NCBI GenBank assembly: GCA_964019425.1
Contig: OZ025862.1
Coordinates: forward strand, 124,001 to 188,000
Origin: Flectonema sp. DT1601
Taxonomy: Eukaryota > Euglenozoa > Diplonemea > Diplonemida > Diplonemidae
DNA length: 64,000 nucleotides
Reading direction: 5' to 3'
Shown here: in pieces, positions 54,601 to 64,000 of the stretch
How positions within the stretch are numbered: the stretch's first letter is position 1
How the letters are laid out: the number at the start of each line of letters is the position of its first letter
The notes under the pieces: model-generated
Databases searched by the model: none
What the model was told of the DNA's origin: nothing
What the model saw: the letters and a program-made list of their open reading frames with translations, nothing else
Made by a program: the position numbers and the translations under genes

Positions 54601-55607
54601 TTCGCTACAAACAAAAACACAGAAACAACCACCCCGATGCCTTCAAAGACTTCGGGGTGTAGGTGAGCATAGTACGATAATGACACAATCAACACAACGG
54701 TGACGAGGAGACACGCACAAAGCTGTCTCACGAAGAAGTCGCCATCCGTTGGTGCGTCGGTGGTCATCCGGTCTCGGAATGAACTCCGCGGTTGTCTGTT
54801 TGGCAACATCGCTTGTGGATGGCTCAGCGACGATGCACGTACTTGTGGTTGTGGTTGTGGTTGTGCCAGTGGTTCGCCCCAAACACGCTGTGATGTGAGC
54901 GGCTGAGGTGCTGAATGCTGAAGTAGTAGTGGTTGTTGTTGTTGTTCTTGCTGCAGTTGTTGCCCTCTACGTTGTTCTTGCTGAGGTTGCTGATGCTGGA
55001 ATGTAGAAGTCGGCCCCTTCTGCGTTGGTCGAGACAACGTCAGTGGTGGTAGTGACGGCTGCTGCTGTTGATGCTGTAGCTGTTGATGTTCTTCTTGTTC
55101 TTGTGGTAGTAGTAGTGGCTGCACCAACGATGGCTGCTCTTCCTGCTGCTCCCGATCTTCCGAAACACGAATCGCGTCCTTCACTCCCCGAAGCAAGTCC
55201 CTTCGTTCCCTCTCCTGAGACTCTCTCCGTCTCTGATGCTCCCTTCTGGGAGAGGCACCGCGCTTACTGGTGCCTCTCCCACTCTCATTCCCAACACCGC
55301 GTTGGATCTCCTCCTCGGACTCCCACGGCGTTAACGTTGTCCAGAACATGATTTAGGTTTAGAACTTTTCGATACGGCTGCCTGTGGAAATAAAAAAGAT
55401 AATTACAACAATACACCAATCACTCGTTCTCAGGGTCCCAATAAAACAAAACACATTATTCCCCCCAACGAACCCCCTCCTCCCTGCTGTTCTCCATCTT
55501 GTGGCTTTCATTAAATTTCCTGAACCTGTAGAAGACAATAATCTGAACAACATCAACAAACGTTTTGAGACACATCAATTATTAGGGAAGTGGAACCCTT
55601 TTTTTGT
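51644..55607. repeat. Tandem ~4-kb unit, copy 2
   Basis: Middle copy; closest to copy 1. Its GAA and CAT runs are shorter (four and eight or nine codon units against seven and about fourteen in copy 1). Confidence 0.95.
54429..55349 (-). CDS. Gln-rich multi-span membrane protein, copy 2
   Basis: 306 residues, about 96% identical to copy 1 by eye, with one extra Leu in the Gln/Leu tract and a few substitutions. The membrane spans differ conservatively (GVVVSVFLFV; VLIIAMIISW). The frame is fully open and all indels relative to copy 1 are whole codons, so the protein is still under constraint or very young. Same splice-like leader as copy 1. Confidence 0.7.
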   Translation of the reverse strand: MFWTTLTPWESEEEIQRGVGNESGRGTSKRGASPRREHQRRRESQERERRDLLRGVKDAIRVSEDREQQEEQPSLVQPLLLPQEQEEHQQLQHQQQQPSLPPLTLSRPTQKGPTSTFQHQQPQQEQRRGQQLQQEQQQQPLLLQHSAPQPLTSQRVWGEPLAQPQPQPQVRASSLSHPQAMLPNRQPRSSFRDRMTTDAPTDGDFFVRQLCACLLVTVVLIVSLSYYAHLHPEVFEGIGVVVSVFLFVAKTYISLYPPPVLIIAMIISWCFSTTWKEYAFLVLTFPIQVIVFLVWGVRQLLGKSQS

Positions 55608-58600
55608 ATTTTTTTTTATTTTATTTTCACAGGGAGGTTCCCCTGCTACTTATTTTTTTTTTTTTTTTTGTTATTATTATTATTATTTTTAATTTTTTTG
55701 GTTGTTTTTTTTTATTTATGTATTTGTTTGTTTTTTTTTGATTAGCGGGGAGTGGAACCCCTTTTTTTTTGTTTTTTATTTTTTATTTTATTTTTTTGAA
55801 GATTACACAGGGAAGTTTCCCCCATGTTACTTACTTTATTTTTATTTTTATTTTATTTTTTTTTAAGAAAAACACTTTATTCCTTGCCTCATTCCCATCA
55901 CTTCACTTCCTTCTTTATCCTCTACTCGAAAAGAGAAAAACGAGGATAAACGGTTGAAGGAAAAAAGAGACGGAAATAAAATAAAAAAAAGGAAAAAGAA
56001 ACACACTTTCACAGATTCAGATATTCTTTTGAAATGTAGAAATTGCAATGCTTCAACTTGGGAGGTTGGTGTAATGATGGTGTAAGGCTACAATTAAAAA
56101 ACAAAAGGAAGGGTATTGCTGAAGAAGATTAAAAAATGAGGGAGTCGGTTGTATGCACCCGAAGCTGTCCAAGAAAGGCACATCAACGGTAAAATAAACA
56201 AAAAAAGAAAACACTTTTACAACGATCTCTACATCTTCACCGGAGATCACTCAAATCACATTTTACTTCTCAAAAACTAACAATCAAATATTCGATATAA
56301 ACTGAACTGATGAAAATAAAAAAAAACTAAAAAAAACAAAACAAAACTCAAAACAAGGACATAAGCCTAAAAAAAAAGGATTAATCGCCTCTCCTTCATC
56401 CACTCCGAAAACGGAGGAAACGAAGAACGAGAAGCCAGATGGTGATTTCCCTCCAACCTAACACTTCAACATACATGAGAAGACATGAAGAAGAAGAAGA
56501 CAAGGAAGGAGAGAGAGCATGTGTTTTTGTGTGTTGTGTTGTGTACTATAATGTTAACAATAACAACAACAAACCACAAGAAAGAAAAAAAAAAAAGGGA
56601 AAAAGGAAAAGAATAGTGTAAATTAATATTCAACGGACAGGGAAGAAAACAAAGCAAACACCCACAGAAGCAGGGAATACACATGTTTTCAAGAAAAACC
56701 CATCATTTTCATCATCATCATCATCATCATCATCACATTTATCATTTTCCTCATACCCCTCCGCGACTTCGCAGAGGAACTGAGGGAAGAACGATGATGA
56801 TGATAATAAATAATGGGAACACACATTCAACAAATTATCAACCAATTAGACCCACTGCTCTAAACCCAACAAGCAGCAGTCTTGAATTCGGACCGCGCAG
56901 AAGCAGATGAAACCAAGCAAAGCAGACATGACCAACAGGATACATGAAATCACAAACAGAGTACAACTGTGCTAACAGCAGACCCAAATAAATATAATCG
57001 ACTCCCATCTCTCATCTCCAAAATGAGATGGAATCGAATCCGTCTGCGGAATACACAACACTGACAGGTTGGCTCCTCTCAGTTGTTGTGACGCATCACA
57101 CAAACAGAAGTCAAAATGAAAGAATCAAATTGAAGAAAAGAAAAAGGTCGCTGCCACAGCTTAGGTTTCATCTCTTTTTCCCAAAAATATAAAACAGAAA
57201 CAAAACCTCCCGCAACACGGGGGCAAAAGGGAACACGGTCATTTATTTCTGACAACCACAAAACTAATCAAGACAGGACCAACGGTCACTGGACTGATTA
57301 GAATGAAGAAGAAAGAAAGCAAAAGGAATTCATTTTATTTTATTTTATTTATTTGCATTTTGGAATCCAACACAAGGACACCCAAAAAAAAAAGGATAAA
57401 TAAACATCCTAAAAACCACATCTCACAAAACAAAAAAAAAAAAAAAAGAAAACCAGAAAAGGAAACATACAACCTCCTCCAACAAAACAAATCTTTCCAC
57501 AGACACACCAACCGACGGAAAATCGGACAATTTCCTTTCTTTCCAACCTTACGAGAAAAAAACATACACAACCACCCAATAAAGAAAAGTGAAGCATTGC
57601 GTGTAAAAACTAAAATGAATATCAAGGTAAACTCTCCGTGCAAGTATTCCCCCCTCCACCCTAATGAGATTAAAACGGTGAGTGAGTGTGAAAAGTTACT
57701 CAACGATGAGGAAAGGGAAGAAGGGTTTCTACTTGCGAGTGTGTTGAAAAAAAGACAAAAGGAAAAAAAAGAAAAGGCAAGACACTAATATTCATTCAGC
57801 GACTGTACACCTGAAAAAGGAGGGGTAGAGATTGGGATGTGCGAAATTGAGAAAAAACATGAAGAATGGTCGGTGAGGTTCTTATTTTTTTACTATTTTT
57901 TTTTTTTTATTATAATTTTTTTTTTTTTGGTGGCTATGGGTTTGGGTGTGGGATTGGACGATCGAGACAGGAAGTACAGTCGCTATTATGGAGGGCAAGT
58001 ATTCTTTTCAAGAAAATTAACAAAACGGAACAAATTAAAGCAGTACCCGGAAGATATTAAATTAGGTGAAAATGACTTCCAGTTATTTGTACAAAAGAAA
58101 AAAGAACCCCAAAACCCCAAAACCCGATGCAGGCAGGGGTTGCCAGGAGATTTTCAAATGGGTGAAGTTACTCCGAGCAATCCCTGCGTGCAATGTTTAT
58201 GAAAAATAAAAAGAAACGAAAACAAGTCGATTAATACTTTTTTTTTTTTTAATAATGTTCTGGCATAACAAGAGCCAATGAGTGACGAGGACAACACAAA
58301 CGAAGGAACTGAAAGTTTATCAACAACAAGATGATGATGTTGATGTTGATGAGGAAGAAGAAGAAAAAGTCGCTCCAAAAACAATTCGAACCATCAACGG
58401 CTCAGATCATTCTCTTAGCTTTGCGACTTTCCCAGCAATTGGCGTACACCCCACACCAGGAAGACGATTACCTGGATGGGGAACGTCGATACCTGAAACG
58501 TGTATTGCGTCCACGTCGCAGAAGTAAACCAACTTATGATCATCGCAATGATCAAGACAGGAGGTGGGTACAAAGCTATGTACGTTTTCGCTACGAATAA

Positions 58601-59322
58601 AAATACAGAAACAACTACCCCGATGCCTTCAAAGACTTCGGGGTGTAGGTGAGCATAGTACGATAATGACACAATCAACACAACGGTGACGAGGAGACAC
58701 GCACAAAGCTGTCTCACGAAGAAGTCGCCATCCGTTGGTGCGTCGGTGGTCATCCGGTCTCGGAATGAACTCCGCGGTTGTCTGTTTGGCAACATCGCTT
58801 GTGGATGGCTCAGCGACGATGCACGTACTTGTGGTTGTGGTTGTGCCAGTGGTTCGCCCCAAACACGCTGTGATGTGAGCGGCTGAGGTACTGAATGCTG
58901 AAGTAGTAGTGGTTGTTGTTGTTGTTGTTGTTTTTGCTGTAGTTCTTGCTGAGGTTGCTGCGTTGGTCGAGACAACGTCAGTGGTGGTAGTGACGGCTGC
59001 TGCTGTTGATGCTGTAGCTGTTGATGTTCTTCTTGTTCTTGTGGTAGTAGTAGTGGCTGCACCAACGATGGCTGCTCTTCCTGCTGCTCCCGATCTTCCG
59101 AAACACGAATCGCGTCCTTCACTCCCCGAAGCAAGTCCCTTCGTTCCCTCTCCTGAGACTCTCTCCGTCTCTGATGCTCCCTTCTGGGAGAGGCACCGCG
59201 CTTACTGGTGCCTCTCCCACTCTCATTCCCAACACCGCGGTGAGTCTCCTCGGACTCAGACTCCCACGGCGTTAATGTTGTCCAGAACATGATTAGTTTA
59301 GAACTTTTCGATACGGCTGCCT
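55608..59322. repeat. Tandem ~4-kb unit, copy 3
   Basis: Third copy, shorter at its right end: homology stops at about 59322 (gatacggctgcctgtg), after which sequence unrelated to copies 1 and 2 begins. It also has an in-frame deletion in the Gln-rich tract of the membrane protein gene. It is probably the edge from which, or into which, the array expanded. Confidence 0.93.
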
Positions 59323-59395
59323 GTGTAAAAGGAAAAGAAATAACAACAACAAAACACACCACAGACACCAGAAACAAATATTCATTCAAACCCAA
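58415..59395 (-). CDS. Gln-rich multi-span membrane protein, copy 3, with different N-terminus
   Basis: From the ATG shared with copies 1 and 2 (59290) it is 291 residues; the Gln tract is about 17 residues shorter. Unlike the others, the frame stays open upstream to an ATG at 59395, adding 35 residues whose first 26 (hydrophobic core YLFLVSVVCFVVVISF, then FTQA-AVS) look like a cleavable signal peptide. Two bases are missing relative to copies 1 and 2 between the upstream segment and the shared ATG (TCTAAACTAATCATG against TCTAAACCTAAATCATG), which puts the two in frame only here. Alternatively, ttttacacag at 59323 is an intron acceptor and the upstream part is not translated. The C-terminal spans are also the most diverged of the three (ISWFTSATWTQYTFQ). 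Confidence 0.65.
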   Translation of the reverse strand: MGLNEYLFLVSVVCFVVVISFPFTQAAVSKSSKLIMFWTTLTPWESESEETHRGVGNESGRGTSKRGASPRREHQRRRESQERERRDLLRGVKDAIRVSEDREQQEEQPSLVQPLLLPQEQEEHQQLQHQQQQPSLPPLTLSRPTQQPQQELQQKQQQQQQPLLLQHSVPQPLTSQRVWGEPLAQPQPQVRASSLSHPQAMLPNRQPRSSFRDRMTTDAPTDGDFFVRQLCACLLVTVVLIVSLSYYAHLHPEVFEGIGVVVSVFLFVAKTYIALYPPPVLIIAMIISWFTSATWTQYTFQVSTFPIQVIVFLVWGVRQLLGKSQS

Positions 59396-59728
59396 ACAGA
59401 AAATAATAAAACAACTTCAAACATTTTGTGTTTCGAACTGTGGATAATGTTACAAGCGAACCCTCCAACATGCGCTGTTGCATCCTTTCAAGTATACTGC
59501 AAAGAGAAATATTCATGCGGGAAAAATCCGCGAGTTTTTTTCATTTTTCCTAAATCCGTGAGAATATTTCCCCACGAGAGTATTTCCCTGTCAACATACA
59601 TTTTATCCAGCCATTTTTTTTAATTCCTTTTTGTGAAGAAAATATGTGCTACAAAGGAAAGCTACAGCAAAAATTATTTTCATTACGCAGTATACTCGGT
59701 AGTAGTTGACAGGGCCGTGGCCAAAGGT

Positions 59729-59794
59729 CACCAGTCCATATGTGAAGTCGGTTTGAATGACATATGGACTGGTGGCTTCACGTATGGACTGGTG
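59729..59794. other. Inverted repeat with one left arm and two alternative right arms
   Basis: CACCAGTCCATATGT (59729-59743) pairs perfectly with 59760-59774 (15 bp). The same left arm, extended to 59747, also pairs with CTTCACGTATGGACTGGTG (59776-59794) over 19 positions with one mismatch, which would be a wobble in RNA. The two foldings exclude each other. A partly similar block lies at about 62911-62945. Confidence 0.8.
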
Positions 59795-59980
59795 TCATAA
59801 CAAACAGAAGCGAGAGAGAGAAGATGTGTTTTGCTAACATCTTTCTTTTTCCGGAAGTCTTACTGTGGGACTTCTCTTGTTGTTGTAAATTTCCCATCCG
59901 CCTGAGGGAATCCATAAACCGCGGTCTTTACACTGTTGCCAGTGTGTTTATGGCCTTCGTCGCTGTTGGAAGTCCCCTCA

Positions 59981-60012
59981 CCGCTCTATGGCATCAACAT
60001 GCCATAGAGCGG
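59981..60012. other. Perfect hairpin, 14-bp arms, CAAC loop
   Basis: CCGCTCTATGGCAT and ATGCCATAGAGCGG enclose CAAC. It lies about 65 bp beyond the stop of the minus-strand gene ending at 60075, a place where a 3'-end RNA structure could act on that transcript. Confidence 0.8.
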
Positions 60013-60074
60013 CAAGTGATTAATGGACCATAGCTGAGCCTTGGGAACTCAGATTGGGGTTTAGACTAAAAAAG

Positions 60075-62700
60075 TTATCGCCATGGCTTTCTTGTAGGAG
60101 CTGGCATCAAGCCTGATTTCTGTGGCGTTTGCAACTTGTACCGCTTTAGGGGCATCGGTGTTGCTGTAACCCTTCGAAGCTTCTCCTTCTGCAACTTCCG
60201 AGGGAGCAACACTGTCTTTTCTGTCTTTTCCCTTGACTGTTTAGTGTCATCGGGGGTCATCTGTTGATGTAATGGAGTCTGTAGTTGTTCGTGAGACTCC
60301 GAGGGTGCGTCTGCTTGACGTTTTGGAGTGTCAAACAAGCATCTCCTGTTTACATTGCTTGTCTCTTCATCTGGTATTGCCGTTCGCTTCCCGTTCTCAT
60401 TTGGAAAGTCTGCTGGGTGACTTGTGTCCAAGAAGCGGTTCACGTTCCCTAGAATACCAATACCTGATCCAAGATCATCTAATAACACTGGAGAAACTCG
60501 CGAAGGAGGGAAGATTACTACTTTCTTACTACTTTCTAATGTCGTTTCATTCCCAAAAATCGCTCCGATGTCAAAACCATCTTGTTGAATTGTTTCAGTT
60601 GTAATGTACAAAGTTGGTGGAGTCGGTGGATGCAAAAGTGTCAGTTCCATCGACGCGCACAGGACTGGTTTACTTGCCTGTAGTTGGCAGCTCACATTTG
60701 ACATTACAAATAACCTCGGTGGAGTCGGCTGGAGTTGTTGGTATGACTGTGACGTAACACGCAACCTTTGCTGATGTTGAGGCTGGCTTGTCACTGTAAT
60801 ATATTCAAAGAGAGGTTGTCTCATGGTTTGCGAGAAGGCATCGAGATCCTGACTCACAAACTTAAATTGCTGTGTTGTTTGACTTGTAACAGACAATGTT
60901 GGCAGAGATGGTCGGGCTTGTTTTGTTAGCTCAGTTGTGACAAATAGTTCTGACAAACTCCGATAAGTCTGAGACGATGCATGCCACTTTTGTGATTGTG
61001 GTTGCGTTGTCATTAAAATATACTCATAAAGACGCTGTCCTGATGTCTGTGATGAACCTGTCTGGTGGAGCATACAGTCCCTGCCGATCTACTTCGTGGC
61101 TTATGTATCCACTTTATCGAAGTAGACTCAGAAAGTTCAGCTTTGTAGAATTTTCTACTGAACTCTGCCTCTCTCTTTGCATCGAGTCTGTAGATCTCCG
61201 TCTGTGTCACAGCACTCAAGCATTGTGGTACAGATTGCGTTTCTGTTTCCACATAAGTCTTAGCCTCTGCCTGTTGAGCAGCAAGCCTAAGCCAACCTGA
61301 TTCAGTCTTTTCTTCAATTAGCGATTGCTTTAAGACATTGTTCTCATGAGCAAGTCGCTGGAAGGTTGACTGGTTCTCCATCAGTGATGCCTGAAGCTTA
61401 TTCAGAATGATGTCCGTCTCCCAGGATTCTGTTTGAACGCTTGCATCTGCGATCCTCCATGCTAGAAATTGCGTCGCTTTATCTTCCATTTCTACATGGA
61501 GTACTAGGTCTGATGGGAATTCCTCATTGCTTATCTTTCTAATTGCCTGCTTGACAGCGTTGAGGATGATGATGACAATGGTTGTGATGACGACGATATC
61601 GATGATGCCGTAGTAGATTGTGATGATGATGACAATGATTGTGATGACGACGATATCGATGATGCCGTAGTAGATTGTGATGATGATGACAATGATTGTG
61701 ATGACGACGATATCGATGATGCCGTAGTAGATTGCGATGATGATGACAATGATTGTGATGACGACGATATCGATGATGCCGTAGTAGATTGTGATGATGA
61801 CAATGATTGTGATGACGACGATATCGATGATGCCGTAGTAGATTGTGATGATGACAATGATTGTGATGACGACGATATCGATGATGCCGTAGTAGATTGT
61901 GATGATGATGACAATGATTGTGATGACGACGATATCGATGATGCCGTAGTAGATTGCGATGATGATGACAATGATTGTGATGACGACGATATCGATGATG
62001 CCGTAGTAGATTGTGATGATGACAATGATTGTGATGACGACGATATCGATGATGCCGTAGTAGATTGTGATGATGACAATGATTGTGATGACGACGATAT
62101 CGATGATGCCGTAGTAGATTGTGATGATGATGACAATGATTGTGATGACGACGATATCGATGATGCCGTAGTAGATTGCGATGATGATGACAATGATTGT
62201 GATGACGACGATATCGATGATGCCGTAGTAGATTGTGATGATGATGACAATGATTGTGATGACGACGATATCGATGATGCCGTAGTAGATTGTGATGATG
62301 ATGACAATGATTGTGATGACGACGATATCGATGATGCCGTAGTAGATTGTGATGATGATGACGATAATAATAACGCATCTGACAATTTCATCGAAACAGT
62401 CGAAAGGGTTGTAACAGACGGGGTCGCAGTAGTAGTAATAATAGAAAGCGACTCGTCCTCCAGTGTCAATGTTGCTGAAGTTAGTGCGAGTAGAGTCCCG
62501 GCATAACATGCTCTTATAACTATCAACTTCTCATGGCTTCTCGATCGTGATAGACGTCGATGTTGTTAGTCTATCCGTCGGCGCGTCGTTGAAGGAGACT
62601 TCTTCCCGAGGAAATATCTCAGCACCCGTCTTACTGATAATCATCGAAGAAGTCTCTTCAAGTCTGCTTGACATGAAGGGTCTCTTACACCACTTGTCCA
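60075..62700 (-). CDS. Repeat-containing gene, probably several exons with very short introns
   Basis: Protein-like frames follow one another with frame changes between them. 62700-62562 begins MDKWCKRPFMSSRLEETSSM. About 62518-61570 is Ser/Thr/Gln-rich, with units of SSSSQSTTASSISSSSQSL from the minisatellite. About 61545-61100 is helical (EDKATQFLAWRIADASVQTE). 61087-60075 is Gln/Thr-rich with VTSQ-type repeats and a basic end (LKRYKLQTPQKSG). GT-AG pairs enclosing only about 43, 58 and 32 bases would join all four in frame. Frameshifts in a decaying gene are the alternative. No domain is recognised. Codon texture is free of A/T runs, unlike genes to the left. Confidence 0.5.
61560..62375. 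repeat. 54/57-bp coding-type minisatellite, about 14 units
   Basis: Units are 57 bp, or 54 bp when one GAT is missing; all are multiples of three. The unit contains no stop in the three minus frames nor in one plus frame. The plus frame reads DDDDNDCDDDDIDDAVVDC and the minus frame that best fits its flanks reads SSSSQSTTASSISSSSQSL. A tgt/tgc difference marks every few units and suggests higher-order duplication of blocks of about five units. Confidence 0.95.
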
Positions 62701-64000
62701 TGTTCCGAGTCTGGAATATCACATAGGATGAAAATTACAACACAATTAAAACAGGTTTGTCTTGCTTTTTTCCCGGTACCTGTTTTTGCCAAGGGACAAT
62801 GGAAGTAGATCGATGGAGGTTCAGCAAGCGATGTGATGTACTTGTATGTGTGTTCTTTGTGTATGTTTTCTTCAGGTGCCCTGAGTAGTTTTTCGTTCTT
62901 GCCTTTCAGGGAGGGCCTTAGCCAAAAGCTAACAGTCCAAATCTCACCTGGCAACTCAACCCAGTCCTTGTCAGTTTTGGCATCAAACCTGTAATGGTTT
63001 AATCATTGAATTTAACTACCATCTCAACAGGTTATTTACTGAAATATTTGTTCTAAAAGTTGCTAAGTATCTCTCACTTAGAAATTTTTTATTTTTTTAT
63101 TTTCAGCTCAATTAGCTACAAAGTGTTACTACTAAGTGTTTCTCACTTAGATTTTTTTGCTTTTCAGCTCCTTAAAAGCTGCTAAGTGTTTCTGCTAAGT
63201 GTTTCTCACTTAGAATTTTATTTTTATGTTCGTTTTCTATCCCTTCTCCTATCCCTTTTGTTCAAAAAAAGCGATGGGAAATTCTCTCATTCATGCTAAG
63301 ATGCACTCTGAACTTTGATTTTTTGATCTGAGTGTGAGGGAATGACCTGTTAGTGCATTGGGCATAAGCTGGGCTGCAGTTTAGATGTCTTAGGTGTTAA
63401 TAGGGGGTTCCTCTTAGCATTTTTCTTTGTTCCCACCTTATGATTTTCTTGAAGAAAAAAAATAGAAGTCATAATGGTGCTTCCCTCTCGGAAGGGTTGT
63501 AAGCCATGGTGTCCAACTAAATTAAAGGACAAGTCTGGGATAATCCCTGCCAGAGGGGCGAGTATTCTACCATGGTTGAAATACTCTGGCTACTGATCTT
63601 CAATTTTATGTTGTTTGTTAGCTGCTGGTGTATCTTGATCATGTGTTGATACTTGCATTTTTTTTGTTATCTTTTACTACAATAACTCTTACCTATATCT
63701 TTTCTTTTTATTCCCTATCTGTTCTGGTCTGTTACTTCATTTGTCTTGTTTAACTTCAGTTATATCCATTTTACTTTTTATTGTTTCCCATCTACTTTTT
63801 ATTTTCTATTAGTTCTGGTCAGAAACTCCTGGGCAGCAAGAAGGAAAGCAGTTAAGTACTTCTGGGTGTTTGGCATCACCCCCCATAGTGAGCAAGTACA
63901 ACAGGTAGCATTGGTAGTCTGTTGATCCTGAGTGATCCCAGCTACAGTTTTGTTTTTCTTTCTTTTTTTTAGAAGAAGATCAGGACATCCAAGCACTGCT
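62701..64000. other. Spacer, no supported gene
   Basis: No convincing frame. At 63060-63220 the motif ctaagtgtttctcacttaga occurs three or four times with variations; each holds its own small inverted repeat (ctaagtg/cacttag). A more GC-balanced patch at 63480-63590 and another at 63830-63960 have no coding signal and were checked for tRNA-like features without success. The window ends inside this stretch. Confidence 0.5.

Larger units (their letters stand above)
59396..60074. other. Spacer with strong hairpins, few homopolymers
   Basis: No supported gene. Base texture changes here: the long A/T runs seen throughout the first 59 kb become rare. Two hairpin systems are present (59729-59794 and 59981-60012). 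The open frame at 59764-60033 on the plus strand crosses both hairpins and has no recognisable features. Confidence 0.5.

Noticed and set aside
63480-63960. Possible structured RNA near the right edge
   Set aside because: Only short imperfect stems; no known RNA family motif recognised.

Overview
The window is nuclear DNA of a single-celled eukaryote (protist) that I cannot place with confidence. The evidence for a nuclear genome is GT-AG introns whose exons join in frame, the eukaryotic ribosomal protein eS12, an EIPR1-type WD40 protein, a RING/RanBP2 ubiquitin ligase and long coiled-coil proteins of the ciliary type. Spacers are full of A or T runs of 10-35 bases, while coding parts are less AT-rich and use the standard code. 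No rRNA, tRNA, CRISPR array, virus-like element or recognisable transposase was found.

Layout. 1-5.65 kb: no gene, but a 74-bp minisatellite of about 33 units (1617-4045) in dispersed-repeat debris. 5.66-22.2 kb: a RING-EF-hand-HERC2-like-RanBP2 protein, a coiled-coil/EF-like protein, a five-exon RRM protein, an acidic protein, an NIPP1-like FHA protein, a zinc-knuckle protein, EIPR1 and a type II membrane glycosyltransferase-like protein. 22.3-29.97 kb: three eS12 copies encoding the same protein, around a small Cys-containing ORF, a three-helix membrane protein with a PPxY tail, a membrane prolyl-4-hydroxylase-like enzyme and a small membrane protein; then a basic orphan. 30-33.5 kb: mostly low-complexity spacer with one clear terminal exon. 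33.5-47.3 kb: a TH1-like plus pseudo-receiver protein, a paraflagellar-rod-like coiled coil, a His-rich protein, a myristoylated cPLA2-like lipase and a 1410-residue coiled coil. 47.7-59.3 kb: three tandem copies of a ~4-kb unit, each with an intact Gln-rich membrane protein gene. 59.4-64 kb: base texture changes (few homopolymers); it holds strong hairpins and one gene with a 54/57-bp coding minisatellite.

Two patterns dominate. First, every convincing gene, about 26 in a row, lies on the minus strand. Many are preceded by an A-run just before the start codon and followed by a T-run after the stop. This recalls the one-way gene arrays of dinoflagellates and Euglenozoa, but trans-splicing is not shown. 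Second, gene ends have been copied again and again as partial tandem duplicates (15.2, 17.2, 17.5, 29.3 and 39.5 kb), next to whole-gene copies (eS12) and multi-kilobase triplication (47.7-59.3 kb).

There is no obvious pathway cluster. Several products (TH1/pseudo-receiver, PFR-like, 1410-residue coiled coil, EF-like coiled coil) would fit a ciliary or cytoskeletal role, which is inference.
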